Shown here one piece after another: positions 1 through 5,727 of a DNA stretch of 6,631 bases (the first letter of the stretch is position 1; every line of letters begins with the position of its first letter). This DNA is from Anaerolineales bacterium (GTDB taxonomy: Bacteria > Chloroflexota > Anaerolineae > Anaerolineales > UBA6663): positions 1 through 6,631 of the forward strand of contig JAGOBN010000235.1 in the NCBI GenBank assembly GCA_017999235.1, given 5' to 3'. The notes below the pieces were generated by a model. The model ran no database searches, was not told the DNA's origin, and was given only the letters and a program-made list of their open reading frames with translations. The translations under genes were made by a program, and so were the position numbers.

Positions 1-1
1 C

Positions 2-667
2 CTGAGCAGCCGAGCGCGCCCGCAGCCGTTTCTGGTGTCTTTGGACCTGCAGCCGGGCGAGACCTGGGCCGCGCTGCTGCCGGCGCAGACCCAGGGCTAT
101 CTGGCCGTGGCCAGCGTCCAGGGCCATATCCGCGTCTGGCCGGCCCATCTCTTTGGCGAGACCGGGCGCGTCGGCGCTTCGGTGCTGCGCGTGGACGAGA
201 CCGGCGCGCCGGCCGCCGCCTGCTGGGCCGCCGGCGACAGCGACTTGTTCATGGCCACCCGGCGCGGCCTGGCGGCGCGCTTCCCGCTCAAATCCGTGCC
301 GGCCGCCGGCGCCGTGGGCCTGAAGCTGGAGGCCGGCGACGCCGTGGTGGGCCTCACCAGTGTGCGCGCCGACAGCGGCGTCTTTTTGCTGGGCGCCGAC
401 GGGCGCGGCAGCATCCGCCTGATGTCGGGCTTCAACGCCAACAAAGCGCCGGGCGTGTCCGGCAAGTACGCGCTCAAGACCGATGCCCTGGTGGGCGCCG
501 CCGTCGTCGGCGCGCACGATGACGTGTTCATCCTGTCCAAGCTCGGCAAGCTCATCCGCTTCAAAGCCAACGAGGTCCCGCCCAAAGAAGGCGTGGTGCA
601 AGGCGTCGTCTGCATGTCCTTGCGCGGCGATCAATGCCTGACGCTGACCGTCGGCGGGCCGGCCTAA
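2..667 (+). CDS. gyrA: DNA gyrase/topoisomerase IV subunit A, C-terminal beta-propeller (5' end outside window)
   Basis: The frame is open to the left edge, so only about the last 221 residues are visible; the GTG at 35 is internal. The family's A subunit cuts and rejoins DNA through an N-terminal catalytic region, which is not in the window. Its C-terminal pinwheel wraps DNA. Visible are about four repeats of the GyrA-C blade pattern: GYLAVASVQGHIRVW, then DLFMATRRGLAARFPLKSVP followed by LEAGDAVVGL, then GVFLLGADGRGSIRLM, then DVFILSKLGKLIRFKANEVP ending at LRGDQCLTLTV. The conserved strand-turn-strand with a basic residue before F, followed by the GD...VVG strand, is typical of the family. 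The blades are somewhat degenerate, and the GyrA box, if present, lies upstream. ParC or a stand-alone GyrA-C-like propeller cannot be excluded. The next gene starts 5 bp after the TAA stop, so the two are probably co-transcribed. Confidence 0.75.
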   Translation: MSSRARPQPFLVSLDLQPGETWAALLPAQTQGYLAVASVQGHIRVWPAHLFGETGRVGASVLRVDETGAPAAACWAAGDSDLFMATRRGLAARFPLKSVPAAGAVGLKLEAGDAVVGLTSVRADSGVFLLGADGRGSIRLMSGFNANKAPGVSGKYALKTDALVGAAVVGAHDDVFILSKLGKLIRFKANEVPPKEGVVQGVVCMSLRGDQCLTLTVGGPA

Positions 668-672
668 CCCGC

Positions 673-1308
673 ATGCAGCGTCTGCGGATCACCTTCTCCA
701 AAACCGCGGCCATGCAGTACACGGGCCATCTGGACACCCACTTGGCCTGGGAGCGCACCTTCCGGCGCGCGCGCCTGCCGCTGGCCTATTCGCAGGGTTT
801 TCATCCCCAGCCCAGAATCCAGTTGGCCGCCGCCCTGCCCCTGGGGTTCACCAGCGAGTGCGAGATCGCCGATATCTGGCTGGAAACGCCGCACGCTGTG
901 GGGCTGGTGGAGTCCGCGCTGGCCGCGGCCGTGCCGCCCGGCCTGCGCGTGCTGGCCGTGGCCGAAGCCGCGTTGGACGCGCGCCCGCTCCAGACTATGA
1001 TCCAGTCTGCGGATTACGACGTGCGGGTCCGCAGCTCGGTCAGCGCCGCCGCGCTGGAAGCCGCGTGCGCCGCCGTGCTGGCGCAGACCACGCTGCCGCG
1101 CACCCGGCGCGACAAGGCCTACGATCTGCGGCCGCTGATTGAGACGCTGCAGTACGCGGGCGCCGCCGATATCGGCCACGGGCTAGAGATGCGCCTGACC
1201 GCCCGGGAAGGCGCCACCGGCCGGCCGGAAGAGGTGGTGGCGGCGCTGGGATGTGACCCGGCCGAAGCGCGCTACCACCGCCGGCGCCTGCTCTACACGG
1301 CCGGCTGA
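673..1308 (+). CDS. DUF2344 / TIGR03936 radical-SAM-linked protein
   Basis: A 211-residue protein matching the family usually found fused to, or next to, a TIGR03960-type radical SAM protein; its biochemical role is not established. The hallmark is near the N-terminus: RITFSKTAAMQYTGHLD, then an aromatic/basic helix, then YSQGFHPQPRIQLAAALPLG and a SECEIADI strand (about residues 5-68). The length fits a stand-alone family member. I chose ATG 673, which begins right at the conserved region, over ATG 634, which would add 13 non-conserved residues (MPDADRRRAGLTR) and overlap the upstream gene. Neither start has a convincing Shine-Dalgarno sequence. In many bacteria this gene sits just upstream of rplU-rpmA, often with an RNase E/G gene between; here the RNase gene is absent and the order is otherwise kept. 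No radical SAM partner is visible in the window. Confidence 0.85.
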   Translation: MQRLRITFSKTAAMQYTGHLDTHLAWERTFRRARLPLAYSQGFHPQPRIQLAAALPLGFTSECEIADIWLETPHAVGLVESALAAAVPPGLRVLAVAEAALDARPLQTMIQSADYDVRVRSSVSAAALEAACAAVLAQTTLPRTRRDKAYDLRPLIETLQYAGAADIGHGLEMRLTAREGATGRPEEVVAALGCDPAEARYHRRRLLYTAG

Positions 1309-1358
1309 TTGTCCGCGGCGCTGATAGACGCGACCGCCGTTTATTGAGCCTTAGGCTT

Positions 1359-1387
1359 TTGACAAATCTTTTTATTGTCGTTATAAT
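1359..1387 (+). promoter_or_regulatory. Consensus sigma70-type promoter of the rplU-rpmA-rpmE operon
   Basis: TTGACA (1359-1364) and TATAAT (1382-1387) are both perfect consensus hexamers, separated by exactly 17 bp in a locally AT-rich island within very GC-rich DNA. Transcription is expected to start near 1394. This marks the head of the ribosomal protein operon and implies high-level expression. Confidence 0.9.
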
Positions 1388-1393
1388 CTTCGA

Positions 1394-1541
1394 CCGTTGC
1401 CTCGGCAGGCACTAACAGCCGAGGCACTGTTGTGTCTGAGAACCCGGCCGCTCCGGCGGCCACCAACCTTCCCCGTCCGTCCGGCCCGGTGCTCGCACGA
1501 ATGTCTGGACGACGGCGAAGCGAAGATTGGAGAAGAGACTG
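1394..1541 (+). promoter_or_regulatory. Structured 5' leader of rplU (candidate ribosomal protein leader RNA)
   Basis: About 148 nt lie between the predicted transcription start and rplU. Three hairpins can be read. The first is a perfect 9-bp stem, 1398-1406 with 1418-1426 (loop of 11). The second is a 6-bp GC stem, 1446-1451 with 1456-1461, closed by C(UCCG)G, which fits the very stable UNCG tetraloop class. The third is a long stem, 1473-1482 with 1507-1515, containing one bulged C, with a possible inner hairpin at 1489-1498. The heptamer AGGCACT occurs at 1407-1413 and again at 1422-1428, and both copies can pair with TGCCT at 1398-1402, so alternative folds are possible. No U-run follows any hairpin. 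The ribosome site GGAG (1529-1532) lies 9 nt before the ATG. L21 leaders are known in Bacillota; similarity of this one to them is not shown. Confidence 0.55.
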
Positions 1542-1856
1542 ATGAAGTACGCGATCGTGCAGAGCGGCGGCAATCAATACCGCTGCGAAGAAGGCGCGAC
1601 AGTCGAGGTCCAACGCCTCACCGTCGAACCGGGCAGCGCCTACGCCTTCCAAGAAGTGCTGCTCATCTCGGATGGCACCGACGTCAAGATCGGCGCCCCG
1701 CACGTGGCCGGCGCCCGGGTGACCGCCACCGTGATCGGCGAAATGAAGGGCGAGAAGACCTTCTCGTACCGGTATAAGCCCAAGGAACGCCAGCGCAAGC
1801 GCCGCGGCCACCGGCAGATCTACACCCGCATGAAGATTGAGACGATCGAAGGGTAA
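1542..1856 (+). CDS. rplU: Large ribosomal subunit protein bL21
   Basis: A 104-residue protein, the usual length for bL21, which binds 23S rRNA in the 50S subunit. The N-terminus [18 protein letters not shown] is the family signature, with Asn where many members have Lys. [20 protein letters not shown] forms the barrel. The basic stretch [17 protein letters not shown] and the [10 protein letters not shown] end are the RNA-binding C-terminus. ATG 1542 was chosen over an in-frame TTG at 1527 because it begins at the conserved MKYAIV and has GGAG 9 nt upstream. It is the first gene of the operon, and rpmA follows 5 bp after the stop. Confidence 0.97.
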   Translation: MKYAIVQSGGNQYRCEEGATVEVQRLTVEPGSAYAFQEVLLISDGTDVKIGAPHVAGARVTATVIGEMKGEKTFSYRYKPKERQRKRRGHRQIYTRMKIETIEG

Positions 1857-1861
1857 CCCAC

Positions 1862-2134
1862 ATGGCTCACAAAAAAGGTGCCGGCTCCAGCCGCAACGGT
1901 CGTGACAGCAATTCCCAGCGCCTGGGCGTCAAGAAGTACGGCGGCGAAGCCGTCCGCTCCGGCAACATCCTGGTCCGGCAGCGCGGCTCGAAGATCAAGC
2001 CGGGCTTGAACGTCATGCTGGCCAAGGACGATTCGCTCTTCGCCGTCGCCGACGGGTTTGTCAAGTACGACACCCTGCCCAACGGCCAGAAGAAGGTCAG
2101 CGTCCTGCCGGCCGCCGCCGAGGCGGCGCAGTAA
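1862..2134 (+). CDS. rpmA: Large ribosomal subunit protein bL27
   Basis: A 90-residue bL27, a 50S protein whose flexible N-terminal tail reaches towards the peptidyl transferase centre. The start [20 protein letters not shown] is the canonical tail, followed by [19 protein letters not shown] and [15 protein letters not shown]. There is no N-terminal extension of the kind removed by the Prp protease in Bacillota, and no prp gene lies between rplU and rpmA. The C-terminus, after the barrel, is an ordinary short tail rich in Ala and Glu. Its ribosome site GAAGGG (1848-1853) overlaps the end of rplU, which supports tight co-expression of the two genes. Confidence 0.98.
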   Translation: MAHKKGAGSSRNGRDSNSQRLGVKKYGGEAVRSGNILVRQRGSKIKPGLNVMLAKDDSLFAVADGFVKYDTLPNGQKKVSVLPAAAEAAQ

Positions 2135-2164
2135 CCAATCGTTCGCACCGCCACGTTCCCACGA

Positions 2165-2219
2165 GTGCCGTGAGTCCCGCCCCAGATCACGGCGCCGAAG
2201 GAACTCCAGTGGCTCACGG
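2165..2219 (+). promoter_or_regulatory. Candidate rpmE leader with two mutually exclusive stems
   Basis: The 99-bp gap between rpmA and rpmE holds one 5' strand, CCGTGA (2168-2173), and two complementary copies, TCACGG at 2187-2192 and CTCACGG at 2213-2219. The first pairing extends to 9 bp (2165-2173 with 2187-2195, one G-U). The second also reaches 9 bp (2168-2176 with 2211-2219, one G-U). Both cannot form at once. The rpmE ribosome site GAGG (2225-2228) begins 6 nt after the second stem. Autoregulatory L31 leaders of several unrelated kinds are known in other phyla; this is an inference by analogy, from sequence pairing alone. Confidence 0.4.
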
Positions 2220-2233
2220 GGCTTGAGGACACC

Positions 2234-2710
2234 ATGCGAGAAAAAATTCACCCCAAGTATTTTTCTGCCGCCAAAATCATTTGCGCCTGCGGCAACAACT
2301 GGACCACGGGCTCGACCCATGAAGTGATCCACACGGACGTGTGCTCCAAGTGCCACCCGTTCTACACCGGCGAGCAGCGCATTGTGGACACCGAAGGTCA
2401 GGTGGACCGCTTCTATAAGAAGCTCGAAGCCCGCAGCCAGCACCAGCAGGCCGCGGCGGCCCGCGAGGCCGCCAAGGTCACCGCGGACCAGTCCGTGGCG
2501 TCCCTGGGCCTGGATGAGCGCGTTGTGGCGGCCCTGAACGCGGCCGGCCTGCAAGGCGCCACCGAACTGGCCGAGAAGGTCACCGCCGGCGACGAAGGCA
2601 TGCTGGCCATCGACGGTCTGGGCCGCAAGAACCTGATCGATATCAAGAAGCGCCTGCGCGCGCGCGGCTTCCTCAAGGAAGAGGGCGCCGAGGCCGAGGC
2701 CGCCGCCTAA
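2234..2710 (+). CDS. rpmE: Ribosomal protein bL31 (zinc-binding form) with a C-terminal RNAP alpha-CTD-like HhH domain
   Basis: A 158-residue protein, more than twice the usual bL31 length of about 66-90. Residues 1-64 are a complete bL31, which bridges the 50S and 30S subunits: MREKIHPKYF, a zinc ligand set C17-x-C19 and C37-x-x-C40, then HPFYTGEQRIVDTEGQVDRFYKKL. Residues 65-88 form an Ala/Gln-rich, probably flexible or helical linker. Residues about 89-147 (SLGLDERVVAALNAAGL ... LAIDGLGRKNLIDIKKRL) resemble the C-terminal domain of RNA polymerase alpha, a helix-hairpin-helix fold. By my alignment from memory, R96, G130 and K132 match E. coli alpha R265, G296 and K298, but the N268 position is Ala. 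A short acidic Ala/Glu tail follows. ATG 2234 has GAGG 5 nt upstream. It is last in the operon, before a terminator. The bL31 call is firm; the extra domain's role is unknown. Confidence 0.95.
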   Translation: MREKIHPKYFSAAKIICACGNNWTTGSTHEVIHTDVCSKCHPFYTGEQRIVDTEGQVDRFYKKLEARSQHQQAAAAREAAKVTADQSVASLGLDERVVAALNAAGLQGATELAEKVTAGDEGMLAIDGLGRKNLIDIKKRLRARGFLKEEGAEAEAAA

Positions 2711-2734
2711 CGGCCGGCCGCCCCCTGCCCGTCC

Positions 2735-2766
2735 ACAGACGCGCCGCCCCGGCGCGTCTGTTTTTT
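2735..2766 (+). terminator. Intrinsic terminator of the rplU-rpmA-rpmE operon
   Basis: A 12-bp stem (2735-2746 with 2750-2761; GC-rich core CAGACGCGCCG) closes a three-base loop and is followed directly by a run of T (2761-2766). It lies 24 bp after the rpmE stop. Confidence 0.93.
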
Positions 2767-2780
2767 ATCCCGCCGCTGGC

Positions 2781-2809
2781 TGGTCAAGGCGCGCTATTCT
2801 GGGGATAAT
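2781..2809 (+). promoter_or_regulatory. Probable sigma70-type promoter of the tdk-hpt / cca pair
   Basis: TGGTCA (2781-2786, 4 of 6 consensus) and GATAAT (2804-2809, 5 of 6) are separated by 17 bp. They lie just after the preceding terminator and about 30 bp before the ATG at 2840. The expected start near 2816 leaves a short untranslated leader carrying AGGAG at 2832-2836, only 3 nt from the ATG. Confidence 0.6.
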
Positions 2810-2839
2810 CGGGCTTTCCACTCACGGTCGCAGGAGCTT

Positions 2840-4003
2840 ATGCAACACTCTCACGGCTCGATTGAAGTCATCACCGGTTCCATGTTCAGCGGCAAGACCG
2901 AAGAGCTCATCCGCCGGCTGCGCCGCGCCCGCATCGCCAAGCAAAGCATCCAGGTCTTCAAGCCCGCCATCGACAACCGCTACACGGTTGAAAAAGTGAA
3001 ATCCCACGCCGGCAACGAGTTCGAGGCCACGCCCGTCATCCGGGCCGCGGACGTCCTGCCGCTGGTGCGGGCGGAGACCACTGTGGTGGCCCTGGACGAG
3101 GCCCAGTTCTTTGAGCCCGAGATCGCCGAGGTCTGCCGCGCCCTGGCGGCGCGCGGCCTGCGCGTCATCGCCGCCGGCCTGGATCAGGACTTCCGCGGCG
3201 AGCCGTTTGGGGCCATGCCCCAACTCTTCTCGCTGGCCGAGCATGTGGACAAGCTCCACGCCATCTGCGCCGTGTGCGGCGACGAGGCCTCGCGCACCCA
3301 GCGCCTGATCGACGGCGAGCCGGCCCAATACGACGACCCGGTGGTGGCCGTGGGCGCCAGCGAACTCTACGAGGCGCGCTGCCGCGAACACCACCTGGTC
3401 CCGCGCCGCCCGCTGGCCGCCGCCGGCGCGCCGCATGTGCAGCCCGCGCAGCCCGGCCAACCCGAGATGCTGGGCGGCATTCTGATCTCCGAAGCGCAGC
3501 TGCAAGCGCGCATCCGCGACCTGGGCGCCGCCATCAGCCGCGATTACGCCGGCCGCGAGGTGCTGCTGCTGTGCATCCTGCGCGGCGGCATCATGTTCCT
3601 CACCGATCTGATGCGGCAGCTGACCGTCCTGCACACCCTGGACTTCATGGCGATCTCGTCCTATGACCCCGGCATGCGGCGCTCCTCCGGCCAAGTGCGG
3701 ATCGCGCTGGATGTCAGCCAGAACATCGAGGGCAAGCATGTGCTGGTGATCGAGGACATCGTGGACACCGGCCACACCATCGCGGCCGTGCTGGAACTGC
3801 TGGCCACGCGCCGGCCGGCCTCGCTCAAAATCTGCACCCTGCTGGATAAAGCCGAGCGCCGCGAAAAAGTAGTGCCCATCGACTACGTCGGTTTCACCAT
3901 CCCCAACCACTTCGTCGTCGGCTACGGGCTGGATATCGACGAGTTCTACCGCCACCTGCCGTATATTGGCGTGGTGAAAGACGGCTTCACCTTCACCCAT
4001 TGA
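2840..4003 (+). CDS. tdk-hpt: Bifunctional thymidine kinase / hypoxanthine phosphoribosyltransferase fusion
   Basis: A 387-residue cytoplasmic salvage enzyme with two apparently complete catalytic halves. Residues about 7-190 are a TK1-type thymidine kinase, which phosphorylates thymidine with ATP. They show the P-loop G13-SMFSGK-T20, DEAQF with catalytic-type E87, the [12 protein letters not shown] stretch (113-124), zinc ligands C143-x-x-C146 and C181-x-x-H184, and SELYEARC of the lasso region. Residues about 191-212 form a Pro/Ala/Gln linker. Residues about 213-381 are a hypoxanthine(-guanine) phosphoribosyltransferase, which makes IMP/GMP from base plus PRPP. They show LRGGIMF (247-253), the SSY flexible-loop dipeptide (S274-Y275), the PRPP motif [13 protein letters not shown] (301-313, E305/D306 and base-type D309), K337, DYVGF and VVGYGLD. 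No key residue is missing, and there is no stop or frame change at the junction. The stop TGA overlaps or lies 5 bp before the next gene's start. Fusion of these two enzymes is unusual. Confidence 0.93.
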   Translation: MQHSHGSIEVITGSMFSGKTEELIRRLRRARIAKQSIQVFKPAIDNRYTVEKVKSHAGNEFEATPVIRAADVLPLVRAETTVVALDEAQFFEPEIAEVCRALAARGLRVIAAGLDQDFRGEPFGAMPQLFSLAEHVDKLHAICAVCGDEASRTQRLIDGEPAQYDDPVVAVGASELYEARCREHHLVPRRPLAAAGAPHVQPAQPGQPEMLGGILISEAQLQARIRDLGAAISRDYAGREVLLLCILRGGIMFLTDLMRQLTVLHTLDFMAISSYDPGMRRSSGQVRIALDVSQNIEGKHVLVIEDIVDTGHTIAAVLELLATRRPASLKICTLLDKAERREKVVPIDYVGFTIPNHFVVGYGLDIDEFYRHLPYIGVVKDGFTFTH

Positions 4004-4008
4004 GCGCC

Positions 4009-5655
4009 ATGCCTGAATCGGACCCGCTTTCCGCGTATGCCGGCCGCTGGGTGGCCGTGATCCGGGACCAAGTGGCCGGCGTGGGGGCCAGCGCCGCCGA
4101 GGCCCTGGCCGCCGCGCAGCTGGCGCGCCCCCAGGAACAGCCGGCCGTGCGGTTTGTGCCGGAGCCGTTTGCGCCAGCCCTGCCCGAGACCGTGGCCGCG
4201 GTGACGCGGGCCGTGCCAGACCCCAGCCGCGTCTGGCTGGTGGGCGGGCCGGTGCGGGATCTGCTGTTGGGCCGGCGCCCGCATGATCTGGATTTCGCCG
4301 TGGACGGCGATGGGCTGGCCGCGGCCCGGAGCGCCGCCAACGCGCTGTCGGCGGCTTTCTACCCGCTGGACGCCGAGCGCGGCGTGGGGCGCGTGATCGT
4401 GTCCACGGCCGGCGGCCCGCTCACCCTGGATTTCGCGCGGCTGCGCGGCCCCGATATCTACGCCGATCTGGCCGGCCGGGATTTCACCTTCAATGCTCTG
4501 GCCGTGCCGCTGGCCGAGCCGGAAACCGTGCTCGATCCGCTGCGCGGCGCCGCCGACCTGCGCGCCAGACTCGTCCGCCAGTGTTCGCCCAGCGCCATCA
4601 CCGACGATCCCCTGCGCGCGGTGCGCGCCGTGCGCTTGGCCGCCCAGCTCCCCGGCCGCCTTGATCCCGCCACCCGCGCCGCCCTCCGCACCGCCTCCCT
4701 GGCCGCCGTCTCCGCCGAGCGCCAGCGCGATGAGTTCATCCGCTGTTTGGGCGGCCCGCACGCGGCGACGGCGGTCCGGGTGCTGGAAATGACCGGTCTG
4801 TTGGCCCAGCTGGCGCCAGAGCTGTCGGCGCTGAAAGGGCTGGAACAGTCACCGCCGCACACGCTCGATGTGTGGGAGCACACCCTGGCGGTGCTGACGC
4901 GCCTGGCCGAGATCATCACCGTGCTGGGCCGCGTGCATGATGTGGACGCCGCTTCCGACCTGATTTTGGGCTTGGTATCCGTGCGCTTGGGCCGGTATCG
5001 GAGCCAGATCAGCGACCACCTGGCGGAAGCGGTGAGCGGCGAGCGGCCGGCGCGCTGGCTGTTGATGCTGGCGGCCCTGCTGCATGACGCCGCCAAGCCG
5101 GCCACGCGCAGCGTGGATCCGGACGGGCGGATCCGGTTCTTCGGGCACGAGACGCGCGGCGCCGCGCTGGCCGCGGACCTGCTCACCCGCCTGCGCTTCA
5201 GCGCGGACGAGGTCAAACGCGCGCGCCTGATCGTGGCCCACCATATGCGGCCGCGTCAATTGACCCAGGCCGGCGAGCCGGGCGCGCGCGCCATTTACCG
5301 GTTCTTCAAAGACACCGGGCCGGCCGGCGTGGAGGTGGTGCTGCTGGCCCTGGCCGATTACCTGGCCAAGTTCGGCGGCAGCCCTCCGCCCCCGGACGAA
5401 TGGGATCACCTGGTGGCCGGCTGCGCCATGCTGCTGGAGGCGTATTACGAGCGGCGTGAGGAACGCGTCCTGCCGCCGGCATTAATCACGGGCGATGAGG
5501 TGATGGCCGCCCTGGGGTTGAAGCCCGGCCCGGAGGTCGGGCGCCTGCTGGAGGCGGTGCGCGAGGCGCAGGCCGCCGGCGAAGTGCATGACGCGGCGGA
5601 GGCGCTGGCTTATGCGCGCCGGCAGCTGGCCGAGCCCAATGACGCGCCGGCCTGA
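4009..5655 (+). CDS. cca: CCA tRNA nucleotidyltransferase / poly(A) polymerase family protein with HD domain and DUF5678-like N-terminus
   Basis: A 548-residue class II nucleotidyltransferase. The family adds or repairs the 3' CCA of tRNA, or adds poly(A). Residues 8-50 (YAGRWVAVIRDQVAGVGASA...) look like a DUF5678 module. The catalytic head has LVGGPVRDLLLG (77-88), the metal pair D93-x-D95, a third acidic residue D141, and GRDFTFNAL (156-164). The neck has DPLRAVRAVRLA (200-211) and SAERQRDEF (235-243). An HD phosphohydrolase domain follows: H291, H359-D360, H380, H411-H412 and D450. A helical C-terminus ends the protein. I chose ATG 4009, but TTG 4000, which overlaps the upstream TGA, is also possible; neither has a clear ribosome site, so coupling to the upstream gene is likely. 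Sequence alone does not separate CCA-adding, A-adding and poly(A) activity. A strong terminator follows the stop. Confidence 0.9.
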   Translation: MPESDPLSAYAGRWVAVIRDQVAGVGASAAEALAAAQLARPQEQPAVRFVPEPFAPALPETVAAVTRAVPDPSRVWLVGGPVRDLLLGRRPHDLDFAVDGDGLAAARSAANALSAAFYPLDAERGVGRVIVSTAGGPLTLDFARLRGPDIYADLAGRDFTFNALAVPLAEPETVLDPLRGAADLRARLVRQCSPSAITDDPLRAVRAVRLAAQLPGRLDPATRAALRTASLAAVSAERQRDEFIRCLGGPHAATAVRVLEMTGLLAQLAPELSALKGLEQSPPHTLDVWEHTLAVLTRLAEIITVLGRVHDVDAASDLILGLVSVRLGRYRSQISDHLAEAVSGERPARWLLMLAALLHDAAKPATRSVDPDGRIRFFGHETRGAALAADLLTRLRFSADEVKRARLIVAHHMRPRQLTQAGEPGARAIYRFFKDTGPAGVEVVLLALADYLAKFGGSPPPPDEWDHLVAGCAMLLEAYYERREERVLPPALITGDEVMAALGLKPGPEVGRLLEAVREAQAAGEVHDAAEALAYARRQLAEPNDAPA

Positions 5656-5677
5656 GGCGCGCCCGCCCTTAAACACC

Positions 5678-5712
5678 ACCGCCGCCGGCTCGATGCCGGC
5701 GGCGGTTTTTTT
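5678..5712 (+). terminator. Intrinsic terminator after the cca-family gene
   Basis: An 11-bp all-GC stem (5679-5689 with 5695-5705), extended by A5678-T5706, has loop TCGAT and is followed by seven T (5706-5712), 23 bp after the upstream stop. Read from the minus strand, the hairpin is followed only by a short interrupted T stretch, so it should be weak for the converging gene at 5728-5955. Confidence 0.93.
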
Positions 5713-5727
5713 GATCGGCGGAGACGC

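Noticed and set aside
634..672. Upstream ATG start for the DUF2344 gene
   Set aside because: It adds a non-conserved basic peptide and overlaps the preceding gene; ATG 673 fits the family start.
1316..1342. Possible terminator after the DUF2344 gene (CGGCG...CGCCG then TTTATT)
   Set aside because: Only a 5-bp stem with a 14-nt loop and an interrupted T stretch; too weak to call.
1446..1461. Leader hairpin as an attenuator/terminator
   Set aside because: The stem is strong but no T run follows, so it is not an intrinsic terminator on its own.
1527..1541. Upstream TTG start for rplU
   Set aside because: It would add MEKRL before the conserved MKYAIV and place the start inside the ribosome site.
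1397..1777. Plus-strand frame through the rplU leader into rplU, as a possible leader peptide or gene
   Set aside because: Arg-rich out-of-frame product with no ribosome site and no motif; the leader is better explained as structured RNA.
3405..3480. Assembly frameshift or lost stop creating the tdk-hpt fusion
   Set aside because: One continuous frame, both halves complete, and the junction is a clean Pro/Ala/Gln linker with no remnant of an intergenic region or ribosome site. Read-level checking would still be decisive.
2822..4000. Long minus-strand open frame (392 codons) opposite tdk-hpt
   Set aside because: It lies exactly antisense to a gene with full catalytic motifs. Its translation is a low-complexity Gly/His/Asp/Ala-rich product typical of GC-rich shadow frames.
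3946..5409. Several minus-strand and alternative plus-strand open frames over the cca-family gene
   Set aside because: Compositionally biased (Ala/Arg/Gly/Pro) with no recognisable motif, and covered by a well-supported gene in another frame.
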